DNA of 64,000 nt from Tetmemena sp. SeJ-2015. Lineage: Eukaryota > Ciliophora > Spirotrichea > Sporadotrichida > Oxytrichidae. The position numbers were made by a program, and so were the translations under genes. Shown one piece after another: positions 1-9,405 of this stretch. The first letter of the stretch is position 1. Each line of letters starts with the position of its first letter. The notes under the pieces are model-generated. The model had not been told where the DNA came from. It was given only the letters and a program-made list of their open reading frames with translations, and ran no database searches. The stretch covers positions 1 to 64,000 of the forward strand of contig JAJKFJ010021813.1 of NCBI GenBank assembly GCA_027382625.1. Direction: 5' to 3'.

Positions 1-199
1 TAAATTTTAAAAATAAACGAAAAATATTTAGATATAAAAGATCATCACAATTTTTCAATTTTTTTTAAATTTTTCCTTATCCTTTAATTCTTAAAAACTT
101 TGCTAAATGCAAAATTTAACCTTAATTTCCAGAGGATTAACGTCTTGAACTGTCATTTTTTAGACCAAGGTTCGAATTTAGCAACTTAAACTTTTTTAA

Positions 200-443
200 A
201 AACATCTTTTTCAGATCAATATTTCTAACAATAGCAGCAATCGTCGGTGCATCAAAATAAAAATAATTGGAAAATATAAAATGAAGATGATGATGAAGAA
301 AATTATTAAGAAGAAGAATAGTTTAAATTGATGGAAATAATTTAGAGAAGATTTTTTAAAAAATCAATGCAGATTTTGTTAGGCTCAAAATTACCCAATT
401 AGAGATAAGGAAGTTATATATTTTGAGATATCTTTATTAAATT
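200..443 (+). CDS. Possible coding fragment, Gln/Asp/Glu-rich
   Basis: Read with TAA/TAG as Gln, this stretch gives an open frame that begins with a run of Gln and continues through an acidic segment (NEDDDEENYQEEEQF) into a basic one, ending at TGA. The use of several TAA/TAG codons as Gln in one frame is the main sign that it is coding. It lies about 130 bp upstream of the VWA piece and may be an earlier part of the same gene. No domain is recognised and no start codon is clear. Confidence 0.3.
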
Positions 444-559
444 TAACTATGATCATTTATATATCGCTTTTTTGTCTTGAAATTTCTGTATTCTAATCAT
501 ATTCCTATTATAAAATATAGCAATACAAAAAATAAATGATTAGTTAATAAGATATATAA

Positions 560-895
560 ATACAAAGTTATTTGAATTTTGTTAATTGCAGATGCCCCTC
601 CTCACGGTACAGAATACTCAGGTGGAAAGGGTGATGGTTTCCCATCTGGCTGTCCTTGTGGAATAAAAATTGAAATACTTGCAGCAGCATTGAAAGACAG
701 AAAAATAAAGTACAAGCTCATGAAGATTGGATCATATCCAAATATGATGGCCACAATCTTTAAAAGACATATTAGTGACTATGAGGAAAAGGACTTATAG
801 GAGATGATTTGTAGTTAATTGCGAAAATGCTATAATAGAAATGCAAAAAGAATATTTTGCTTACTCATTTTTGAGATTGTATTTTATGCAAACAT
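560..895 (+). CDS. VWA-domain fragment, resembles VWA/alpha-kinase proteins
   Basis: The frame contains ADAPPHG followed by GDGFPSGCPCG, then a helix-strand stretch ending near ATIFKRHISDYEEKDL. This is the pattern of the C-terminal half of the von Willebrand factor A domain found in VWA-containing alpha-kinases (the family form is roughly DAPCHG..Y....D.YP.GDP.G). The frame continues through a TAG and a TAA as Gln and stops at TGA. The first half of the domain, with the metal-binding DxSxS, is not visible just upstream, where the DNA is AT-rich and may be an IES or intron. A truncated gene is possible. Confidence 0.55.
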
Positions 896-959
896 TAAGT
901 AAATTTCTTGATTAGAGCAGTTTCAACCCCTCTCATTAATTAAATTAAATTATTAATTA

Positions 960-1290
960 TCACTTCTTCTTAATTATATAAAGACCACTCTTTAATTAAC
1001 GAAACTATCCAAAGCTAAACCAGCCTAGTTCTCCTTCCACTCTCTTACATAATAATCTAGAGTAAGATGACGATTCAGTTTTTGTCATCTATGTCAAGGG
1101 ACTTAGATTCTATAATAAAGCATAGCAAAGATGAGATTAAAATCACTATTAACCACAAAATTGTAATACCATACAATTAATTGGGACCCTGTGGTGCAGT
1201 TCGAAAGATAAACGTTCCACTCTATTTTTTATTTAGCCAATTCAAATCTCTTCAACTAGTATGAATATCATACTCAGAATATTGCAAGGA
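960..1290 (+). CDS. Possible alpha-kinase-like fragment
   Basis: Two overlapping frames look coding. The first reads QPSSPSTLLHNNLEQDDDSV with Gln from TAG/TAA. The second follows with KDEIKITINHKIVIPYNQLG and then GPCGAVRKI. The glycine-rich GPCGAVRK is loosely like the start of an alpha-kinase domain, which would fit the VWA piece upstream. The frame change between the two sits near 1120 and has no obvious pointer pair. This is a weak call resting on context and one short motif. Confidence 0.28.
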
Positions 1291-1839
1291 CGCATACTTA
1301 GAGTCTGTGGTAAAATCTAATAGCTGAGCTTCTAATACTCTTAGATAGTAAAGATAGCATGCTATCTCGAGAAATCATGTTGCCCATTTGAGTCGAAATT
1401 AGAGGAAGGACAGTCAGTAAGCGCGAACTAATCGCTGAAAATTAGTTATCATTAATTAATGAGTAAATCAGAGCGTATTCCAATTTATTAAATTAATTTC
1501 AGTTCTCCATTAATTTTTTAGTATAGAGAATTGCTCAAACTAACACGAGTCAGAGGTAGTAGAGATCAGCCTAGGGACTGATTTATTTTACTTTCTTCTA
1601 TCCCTAAATTTCGCGTTCGTATTCATCTTTTGATGAAGCAACTTTCAGGCATGACTATCAACACATTGACACATTTAGATTTCATAAATACTACTTTGAA
1701 ACAGAATGACTTCGTCTTTAGCCAAGCTTTGGAAAATAGAATTAGGAAATACTTTTCGTATTGCTTCCTACTCATGGCTCTGAATTACAACTCTTTGGGT
1801 GCTTGCAGTCTGATATGAAAGATACTCTATTATTACAGG

Positions 1840-3230
1840 AACATCAGTTTCTATCTAATCTTGGATCTATCTGAACAAGAGGATATGAGCTTTAGTGAAA
1901 TGATTAAATGATTGAAATAATATGATAAGCAAATTTTTATTGGATTAATGCTAGTGCGTGAAGAGAGTTTAACCATGACATCAAGAGCTATCCCACAATT
2001 ACGCCATGGAGGTTGATTGAGAATCGAATCTTTTTAATAACCAAACTCCGGACTGCACCTCTGACACAATTCGAATTTATAACTGTGTCAGTCCTTCCCG
2101 CCTGAAGAGTGGAGTAAGGAGAGGCCTTCAATGCAGTGATCCACCTTAAGCTAGGCATTATTGAACTTGAGCCTCAGAAGGTGGCTACCTGATGATATCC
2201 TTTTTAGCTATTAGCAGTCAACCTTGCTGGCTACCTCACTCTAAATTTGTCTGGAGAATCTCTTATAGGGTTTTCAACCCCATGCCAGAGTAAGCAGCCT
2301 GTATTCCTTTCATGCTTTTAAGCTATTTTAATACTTGTATTTCTAAACAAGAAAATAGGAATCTTTAGATAGATTATTTGCTTATCACGTGTTCACTAAC
2401 CTTCTAATTTGATAATTTTTGGTGAAACAAAAAGATTTTAGGGATCAATAGCAAAGAAAGAAAGATTAAAAGTAATTGTCATTATTATTGAAAAGTTTTA
2501 TAATCTCAATAGGCGAAGAATGATACCGCAAGCCAAACTCACATCAATTAGAAATCAATCTTGTGTAAGGTAACGATAATTGAAAGAAGTCTTTCTTCAA
2601 AAGTGCATATAACACTCTACCCTCATTAGCAACTTTAGGGGCATTTACTGTGCCTATCCCAAACAAGAATTTACATTACGAATACTTGTAAAGAAGGAAG
2701 AAAGAGGTCTTGAGTTCTCTAACAAACTGAAATAGTTAGTTGCATAAGTTTGGATTCAGAGATCTCAAGCCAGAGAACATCATGATAAACTTTGAACCAG
2801 TCAGAGCAACTGTCATAGACTTCAACAGAGTTGTAAGAAGAAAAACATTGAGGAAGATCGGGGCAAGGAACTGCAGGGTACTTCCCATAGAGACAGTTGG
2901 GTCAACGGTTCATCAGTACTTGGCTAAGTTCTCATCTTGAATGCGAATGAAACCAGAGGAATACTACTAGTGTGAAAATGAAGATGATGCAATATATTCG
3001 CAAAAGACTTGTAAATAGACAAGGTATCAGAACCCTTTTAAAAAATTTGTAAACAAAGAATAACAAGCAACCATAAACCTAACTCAGTTATCTGAGATAG
3101 AGGAAGCACTTAAAGGGATAAATTTAGAGAAAAGAGCAGACGTCAAGGGCACCCTTCCTGAAAACTTTAGATTGCCCGTTTAGGGTTAAAAATTTTGCAT
3201 GATTATAAGTTTTATTAAAAAAATAAAGTA
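1840..3230 (+). pseudogene. Protein-kinase-like coding remnant with internal TGA codons
   Basis: Positions 2749-2830 encode FRDLKPENIMI and, 15 residues on, VIDFN. These match the HRDLKPEN catalytic loop and the DFG position of Ser/Thr kinases, with His replaced by Phe and Gly by Asn. Near 1840 a frame reads NISFYLILDLSEQEDMSF, like a kinase hinge. Reading continues past the catalytic loop to about 3230, using TAG/TAA as Gln. In-frame TGA codons occur near 1908, 2725 and 2938, and I found no pointer pairs that would remove them. The altered catalytic residues and stops suggest a decayed or germline-limited copy. An active gene with unresolved IESs remains possible. Confidence 0.4.
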
Positions 3231-3329
3231 AAATTTTTTTTACTTTTTTATCAATTTTTTGGGGGTTTTATTTTTTCATTATAAAAATATTTGAAAGTTT
3301 TTTAATTTAAGTTAATCGAAATCAAATAC

Positions 3330-4330
3330 GATGAACTAGCAGCTAATGAAGAAGTCAGCTTTCATACAGGAGAATGAAGTCAAAATCATAAAAATTTTCC
3401 CAATGTTACAGAAAGAGGATTAGAGAGCCACTATAATTAGACAGAATAGATGAAATTTAGAGATCACTTCAAACATATGGCGAAAGAAAGCGATAATATT
3501 TTGCTTAAAAGGGATCAGATAGCATCACCGAGGAAGCCGGATAAGATTTGAAGATCAGAGAGTAAAACTGGCAGACATATATGCGCATTTTGACCTTCGA
3601 GACATGGGAAATATCTCGAAAATTTTTTATAAGAGAAATCCCCTTAGACTACATGCGAGCCCATATCTGCAGAGCTCTCTATATACAATTCCGTCAGCAC
3701 CTGATAGATTCAGTCAAGGATTAGAATCACTCAGGATATGATTTCATATTTCAGATGAGAAATGACTTATTGAGAAGAGTTAAGCTTGGGTTGTTTTATG
3801 GGAACTACTCGAAGTAATATCGAAGTTACCTTCGAAAACTATCTTGAGTTGTGCGAGAGTTAAAAAAGGATTCGCTAATTAACGTAGAAAATGAGCTAAA
3901 GAAGCCTTTTTGTTTTGAGAGCAGATAATCAATATTTTTAAGTTTGAGAATAGATGCTTTGGTCCGCTTCCTGGTTGGACTGAGTAAGCGATGGTATTTT
4001 TCATTAAAGGGTATATTCTCTGGAAGCATGGGAGAAAGATTAAGAGTTGATAGACTTCCCAAACCCTACGCCTGAAAGTGGATCCCAAGAAGTACTGTAA
4101 ATTTCAAAGAGAATTTGATGATGAGCATAGAGCACATAAGTTGTGCATCATTAAATTTTTATAATCTTTTCTCAAAATTCGTTAGAGTAAATATAATTTT
4201 AATTTGATTATATTTATTTTACAAATTAAATTTCGAATTAGGCCTCTATTAGATGATGCCATTGAACTTGAGAGTGCAGTTAATGATATTCTCATAAGGG
4301 AGATTAGTAATGAAGATCATGACTTTGTTA
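3330..4330 (+). pseudogene. Broken coding region, unknown protein
   Basis: Coding-like stretches run in series but in changing frames. They begin at an ATG near 3330 (MNQQLMKKSAFIQENEVKII), pass through FRDHFKHMAKESDNILLKRD and then WQTYMRILTFETWEISRKF to about 3840. A further frame near 4065-4140 gives VDPKKYCKFQREFDDEHRAH. Each change is a shift of -1. An in-frame TGA lies near 3844. The protein is charged and helical with no recognised domain. Three breaks of the same sign in 1 kb suggest decay or missing bases rather than IESs, because I see no pointer pairs at the joints. Confidence 0.35.
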
Positions 4331-4733
4331 AATGACTTTGCAAGTTTATCATAGCGTGTTCATTCAATTATTCTCTTTTGTTTTAAATTAAATTTTAGAT
4401 TCATTCATTTTTCTTCTATTCATCCTTTATCATTAATATATCTTTTATTTAAAATAAACTTTAGATTCTAAAATTATTTACAATGACACAATTTTCGCGG
4501 CTATTGAATATGGATTCTTAAGTTTATATTATTTCACAAAGACTATAACATTTAATGATAGTACCTAAATAAATCTGGGATTAAAATAATAAATATTTAA
4601 AATTTAAAAAATTTAATAAGAAAAGAAATTTCCCTAAAGGAAAAAATGTTTTTAATTTTAATTCTTTTTAAATTTTAAATTTACAAATCTTTTTTTTTAA
4701 AAAATTTTAAAAAAAAAATTCAAAGGCCTCCAA
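4331..4733. other. AT-rich non-coding stretch
   Basis: No supported coding frame. The stretch has long A and T runs, especially at 4570-4720, and ends against the left arm of the inverted repeat. Confidence 0.6.
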
Positions 4734-5174
4734 TTGAAATAAAAACGTTTAGTGTGATTTAGAGAATGGTCGAATTAAATATAAAATTTCTAATATAATA
4801 TCTGAGACTAGTAAAAATTTTTGAAAAATGGTTATAACCTGCTGATGATTCATCATAATTTAACAAAGATTATCGTAAAAGCATCTCAGTTGAAGCAGAA
4901 CTCCATCTTGAAAATTCTTAGAAACTAGACAGTCAGTAAATAGCGAGAAAATTTTAAGCGAAGCAGAGTCTTTTACTGTCTAGTTTCTAAAATTTTTCAA
5001 GATGGAGTTCTGCTTCAACTGAGATGCTTTTACGATAATCTTTGTTAAATTATGATGAATCATCAGCAGGTTATAACCATTTTTCAAAAATTTTTACTAG
5101 TCTCAGATATTATATTAGAAGTTTTATATTTAATTCGACTATTCTCTAAATCACACTAAACGTTTTTATTTCAA
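4734..5174. repeat. Large inverted repeat, arms about 200 bp, loop about 35 bp
   Basis: The left arm (about 4734-4935) begins TTGAAATAAAAACG and the right arm (about 4973-5174) ends CGTTTTTATTTCAA, its reverse complement. The match continues through both arms with only a few mismatches, for example at 4768 and 4790 of the left arm. The central spacer contains AGCGAGAAAATTTTAAGCG. No open frame is shared by the arms and no transposase is seen. It could be a foldback or MITE-type element, or a recent palindromic duplication. Flanks carry no clear target-site duplication. Confidence 0.95.
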
Positions 5175-5282
5175 GTTGCCTTATCTTTAAAAAGCTTCAA
5201 TAGGAGACTAGGCCTAAAAATAAGCAACAGACCAGTGAATAAATTTTATTATTTAAGATTTTTGTAATTTTATTAGCATTTT

Positions 5283-5658
5283 TCAACATTATAATGGATT
5301 AATTTTTAAATTTTGAGTAATTTCTAAAGTATTGAGCGAGAGAATACTGTGTGTGTGAAAGTGTATATTGACTTACAGAAGTCCTTGTTGTCGAACTGGC
5401 TCTTCCAGACGTTGCCTCCGACGGTGGTGGAGCTAAAGAGCAAGGGTGAGTGAATGGTGAGTGAGCTTACTTTCTTTCGAGGTGGGTGTTCCTGTGGTTG
5501 CTGATGGTGCTCATCTGGTGGTTTATGTGCGTCGTGCTCAGACTGTGGGTGTTCGTGTGCTGCTGCTGCACCCGCCCGAACTTCTTCTCCGGCCTCAGCC
5601 CACTCTTCTTTTTCTTTGAAAAAGTTGTAGCTTAAAAGCATCCGCAACAAGCTTCCAT
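5283..5658 (-). CDS. Small Cys-rich N-terminus protein, three exons
   Basis: The start codon is at 5658 and the protein begins MEACCGCFQATTFSKKKK. Exons are 5658-5471, 5432-5377 and 5323-5283. The two introns (5433-5470 and 5324-5376) have GTAAGC/GTAAGT donors and TTTAG acceptors. The joined exons total 285 nt, exactly 94 codons plus TGA, which supports the model. The middle is His/Thr/Asn-rich, and the second exon gives STTVGGNVWKSQFDNKDF. The Cys cluster next to the start could be palmitoylated, which would place the protein on a membrane; that is inference. No family is recognised. The exons are richer in GC than the flanks. Confidence 0.75.
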
Positions 5659-5839
5659 GTAAATTCTTATTGGATTGAAATGTTAGTGTAATATATTTGT
5701 TAGTATTTTACCCCTTTTTAAAAAATTTATAAAGGAAAAAAAAAAAGTTTTTACCTTTTAAAATTTTTTAAATTATTTTGCGAAATTTTTAAAAAAATTT
5801 AAAAAACCTTATAATAATATCTTCTCATTTCCCAAAATT

Positions 5840-7565
5840 TGAAATTTAGTGGTGGGTTGTAAATGAACTCTTCTTCTTTGTCTCTTCTTTCTCAAAAGGG
5901 CTTTGTTGGAATTGCCCCCATCTTCCTAAAAAAAAGGGAAAAAAATTTTTAAGACCTTGAGGATAAATTTTTGTGTGATTATTCTGGGAGAACTTACCAA
6001 GTGCCTAATTTTACTGAAATTTAGAATGATCTTACTACTTCTTAAACTACTTCTGAGACTCCTTGAGTGAATCCTAAGCGCTCCTGGCTTAGTAAAACTG
6101 CTAATGATGCTAAGACTGCTACTACTGGTTCAGTTTCACTAACAACTGAGAGGAAAAATCAATAAAACGTATGATGAATAAGATAATATAAATCATCTTC
6201 ATAGTCTGGAAACTCATCTGAAAACTAAATTTATAACCTCACTATATTCTATATATTTTTAATTAAACGATTTTCTCCGTCTTCCACCTGTCTAAAAACT
6301 TTAGTTGTTCCTGCTCTAATTCTGCTAGCCCATCTAGTTTGAAATATTTTCTTTATTCAAGTAAATTATAATTATAAAGTTGTTGCTGTTTCTCTGATCC
6401 CTTTCTATCTTCAGCTCTCTGTCCTGAATCAAGATCCTAAATACATTCCTTTAACAAGAGTTTATGAAGTTACCCTTTTGAAGCAAGCTCAGGCATAATA
6501 TGGTAGTAAAATTTAGCAATATCTGGCAGTTTCCGATGCAAAAGCCCAAAATTTTCTAAAAAAAAAAATTAAAACAAAGGGGTTAAAAGCTTAACTAGGG
6601 AAACTTTTTTATAACAAATTTTTTTTTAACATTTGGCTTGTCAAAAACTTTGCCCTCTTCTCTTTGGAGATGGCTTGCTATCAAAAGCCTTTGCTTCTAC
6701 CTTTCTTGCGCATTATACTTCTCCTCTTCCTCATCTACCTTCTTTGGCCTTTGCTAAGTCTGCTTCTATCCCCTATAAGGATTGTTATTCCTTGACTGAT
6801 CTTAATTGCTCTTGAGGAAAAAATCATTCTCGTTCTGATTGAGCTGTGGCTATTGCTGAAAGAAGTGCGATCTCTAACTATCTTCCCTATCCTGCTACTG
6901 TTTCAATATGAAGCAAGTGAAAAAGAAAACGTAGAATTATGATGTTTAGAGCCAACGCTGCTAGGTTAAACGCTACTTTTGAGGCTGGAAGTGAAACTTT
7001 GGTAAAAGCTGCTCCCACTTGCATTGTCCTTGGGCTTTGTACTTTAGAAGATCTCCTTCAGTTGCGCGAATCCGTTGGTCGGTTGATTTAGAGACACTTG
7101 AGATTGTAGTTGCTGACCTTGAAGCCAGGATGAAGTGCTATTTTGCACTTGATTGGGAAAAGCGAGGTTACTCTGAGCGCCTTATCTTGCATTGGAAGTA
7201 TTGAAAATAGACACTTGGGCAGAGGGAGGCCTGCTGTAATAGCTCTGTACATCATGATCCATATAGGATGACTAGTTGTCTATCGTGCCATCAGTTGACT
7301 TTTTGGAAATGCTGCTCTCACTTTGAACTTGCACATTTTGTCTGCGTCTGTTCCCAGATGCATTGAAACTTGGCTGCTCGAGGAATGGATCTTAAGTGCG
7401 CTATTACTGTTGCTGGTGCTAAGATTGGAGGAATGGAAAGCGCTGCTGAGTGTTATTTGAATTGTGTGCTTGCTAGTTTTGGTTTCAGGCTGCGGTTTGC
7501 AAGTTAGCAGAGCCTTTATCTTGGAAATTGGTTTGGATGGAGTTGAAGTTATTGTTGCTGCTCAT
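5840..7565 (-). CDS. Gln/Asn/Ser-rich protein, unknown function
   Basis: From ATG at 7565 the frame reads MSSNNNFNSIQTNFQDKGS, then a Gln-rich stretch with many TAA/TAG codons, and later a charged helical part (VDEEEEKYNAQERQKQRLL). A GT-AG intron near 6545-6625 joins it to HRKLPDIAKFYYHIMPELAS and further coding (FLDRWKTEKIVQ). Another Gln-rich part reaches about 6010, followed by a short intron with a TTTTTTTTAG acceptor. There is an in-frame TGA near 7486 and a one-base frame change near 6905. No known domain is seen. The low-complexity N-terminus and helical C-terminus suggest a scaffold or RNA-associated protein, without proof. Confidence 0.65.
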
Positions 7566-8134
7566 ACTGTTGTTGATTAGTTTACTAAAGTGAAGTTAGT
7601 GCTGCTTTTACTTGAAATTTCAGGAGTTAAATTTATTTAATTATAGATCAGATCTAAATAGCGAATAGAGATAGATTCACATAAAAAAGCTATTAAATTA
7701 TCTAGATCAAATTAAGAAGTTAATTTGCAAAGAGCTTTCCATCTTTTTCTTCATCTCTAATAAATTAAAAAATAGGCATGTTATCTAATCAAACTTGATT
7801 TCAACTCTCAGAGAAATTTTGTAATTACTGGCTTTGGAAATATGAAGTTGGAAGCAAGTTCTTATGAATTTTGAAACCGAAATGTATAAAAATTAATGAA
7901 GCCAAATTTAATGAAATAAGCAAAGCTATTAATTCATTTGATGTTTATTAAATTTTGAGTTATATATTCACAATTTCAAGCAGCCGTGACCTAAAAAATG
8001 TGTTTATGAGCGGTGATAGTAGTAATTAGTAAATAGCGATTGCTGTTTTGTAATATTGGCAAAATATTTTAATAAGTTATAAAAGTATAGACGGATATAT
8101 TGCTGTGGATATTTATATTATATCGAAGAGTAAA
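7566..8134. other. Divergent intergenic region
   Basis: The stretch is AT-rich, with no supported gene, between the minus-strand start at 7565 and the plus-strand start at 8135. It would hold both promoters if each gene is transcribed from the somatic copy. Confidence 0.5.
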
Positions 8135-9056
8135 ATGAAGCTAGAGGCATAAGACTTGTGGCCAATCGTGCTGGACTTTATTGCTACTTTCTTTGGGGAG
8201 GAGGACTTGCAGCACTTCAAGAAGTACTTTAAACTCAAGATAGACCATGAGGTGAGTCCGCACTTCCTTTCCTAGATATTTAATATGCTTTAATTCGAAA
8301 TTTGTAAACTTAAGCTAATCTTGAGTTTAGAGCGATCCAATTGTGAAGGCAGGAGGTATTCAGGCTCTACTTGGTTGCTACCTGAAGCACAACAAGGACG
8401 TGTACAAGCAATTCAAGAAGCATTTGAAGAGCAAGGCCAAGCAGGACTCAGATGAGGAAGAGGAGGAAGAACAAGAGACCAAGAAATCAAAGAAGAACGG
8501 ATCTTCAAAACTTGCAGGAAATAAGAGAACCAAGAAAGAGGAGGGTAGCAGTGATGAGGAATCATCAGATGAGGAAGACAAGAAGAAGAGGGCCAAGAAG
8601 CAGAATGACAAAACCAAGAAGAAGGCCAAGGAGAGCAGCAGCAGTGAAGACGATAGTGACTCTTCATCTGAGGATGAGAAGACGAAGAAGGTAGTCAGGA
8701 GAGTAAATGGAGTGCAGACCCGTAAGAGATCTGAGTCCAACATGTCTGAGTACGTACCACCCATTAAGGACCCCAAGCAAGAGGCTGCCAAACTAGGAAT
8801 AGACTTCAAGTTCCAGCGCATCAACGAGACTAAGTACTCGCAGACCCTAACTCAAGTGACTGCTGATAACTCCTTCGAGAGCAAGGCTCGTTTTGGACTA
8901 GGTGGTGGAGACAAGTTCGGTGAGTGGTCTAATAGCAAACTGGCAGATAAAGTTGGCAAAGGCTTCACCAAGGAGAAGAATAAGATGAAGAATAGAAACT
9001 TCCACTCTCAAGGCAATCGCATTGGCTTTGGAGTCAACTCAGTCAAGTTCTCTTGA
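8135..9056 (+). CDS. SRP40/Nopp140-type nucleolar phosphoprotein
   Basis: Two exons (8135-8251 and 8331-9056) flank a 79-nt intron with a GTGAGT donor and TTTAG acceptor, giving 280 residues. The N-terminus (WPIVLDFIATFFGEEDLQHF, then LLGCYLKHNKDVYKQFKKHL) is short and helical, in the place of the LisH-like start of Nopp140. The middle alternates acidic Ser clusters with Lys-rich blocks. The C-terminus carries the SRP40 C-terminal domain: FQRIN, then DNSFESKARFGLGGGDKFGE, GKGFTKEKNK and a terminal NSVKFS. The family is nucleolar and acts as a phosphorylated chaperone for snoRNPs and RNA polymerase I. It is shorter than vertebrate Nopp140. No IES was found in it. Confidence 0.9.
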
Positions 9057-9405
9057 AGACCGCCAATAAGGAGAAGCAAAGCCTTTTGAGGTAGTTTTGA
9101 TCGATAAGACATAGTTAATTAAGAAGTTATGGAATTTCCCATTTATCATTTTTAAAGGTCATCTTAGATGAACTGAGCGTGTTTCAAAGTTCAATTTTAA
9201 TATCTAGGCATATGCCTAAGAGTGAGTGATAGTGATAAAATAGGAGAATTGAAGTGGAAAATAACACAATTGTAACAACAATACTACTACAGCCAAATTA
9301 TTCATCATAATACTTTAAATCAGCTCATATTTAACAACAACCCAAATCAGTTAAACCTTTATAATTTCGGTGCTCAATTAAAATCATTGAAAAATTCAAA
9401 GCATA
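9057..9405. other. Convergent intergenic region
   Basis: The stretch lies between two stop codons on opposite strands. It is AT-rich, with no supported gene. Confidence 0.5.

Noticed and set aside
3250..3268. TTTTTTGGGGGTTTT as a possible telomere or transposon-end sequence.
   Set aside because: It is a single imperfect unit with no tandem (T4G4) repeat and no partner nearby; telomere-bearing transposon ends have longer exact repeats.
5900..7640. Plus strand appeared to code with TGA as Trp (for example around 6830-6930), suggesting a third genetic code or a mitochondrial insert.
   Set aside because: The minus strand gives a clean frame in the normal code of this genome, dense in TAG/TAA Gln codons, with a proper intron. 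The plus-strand pattern is its shadow.
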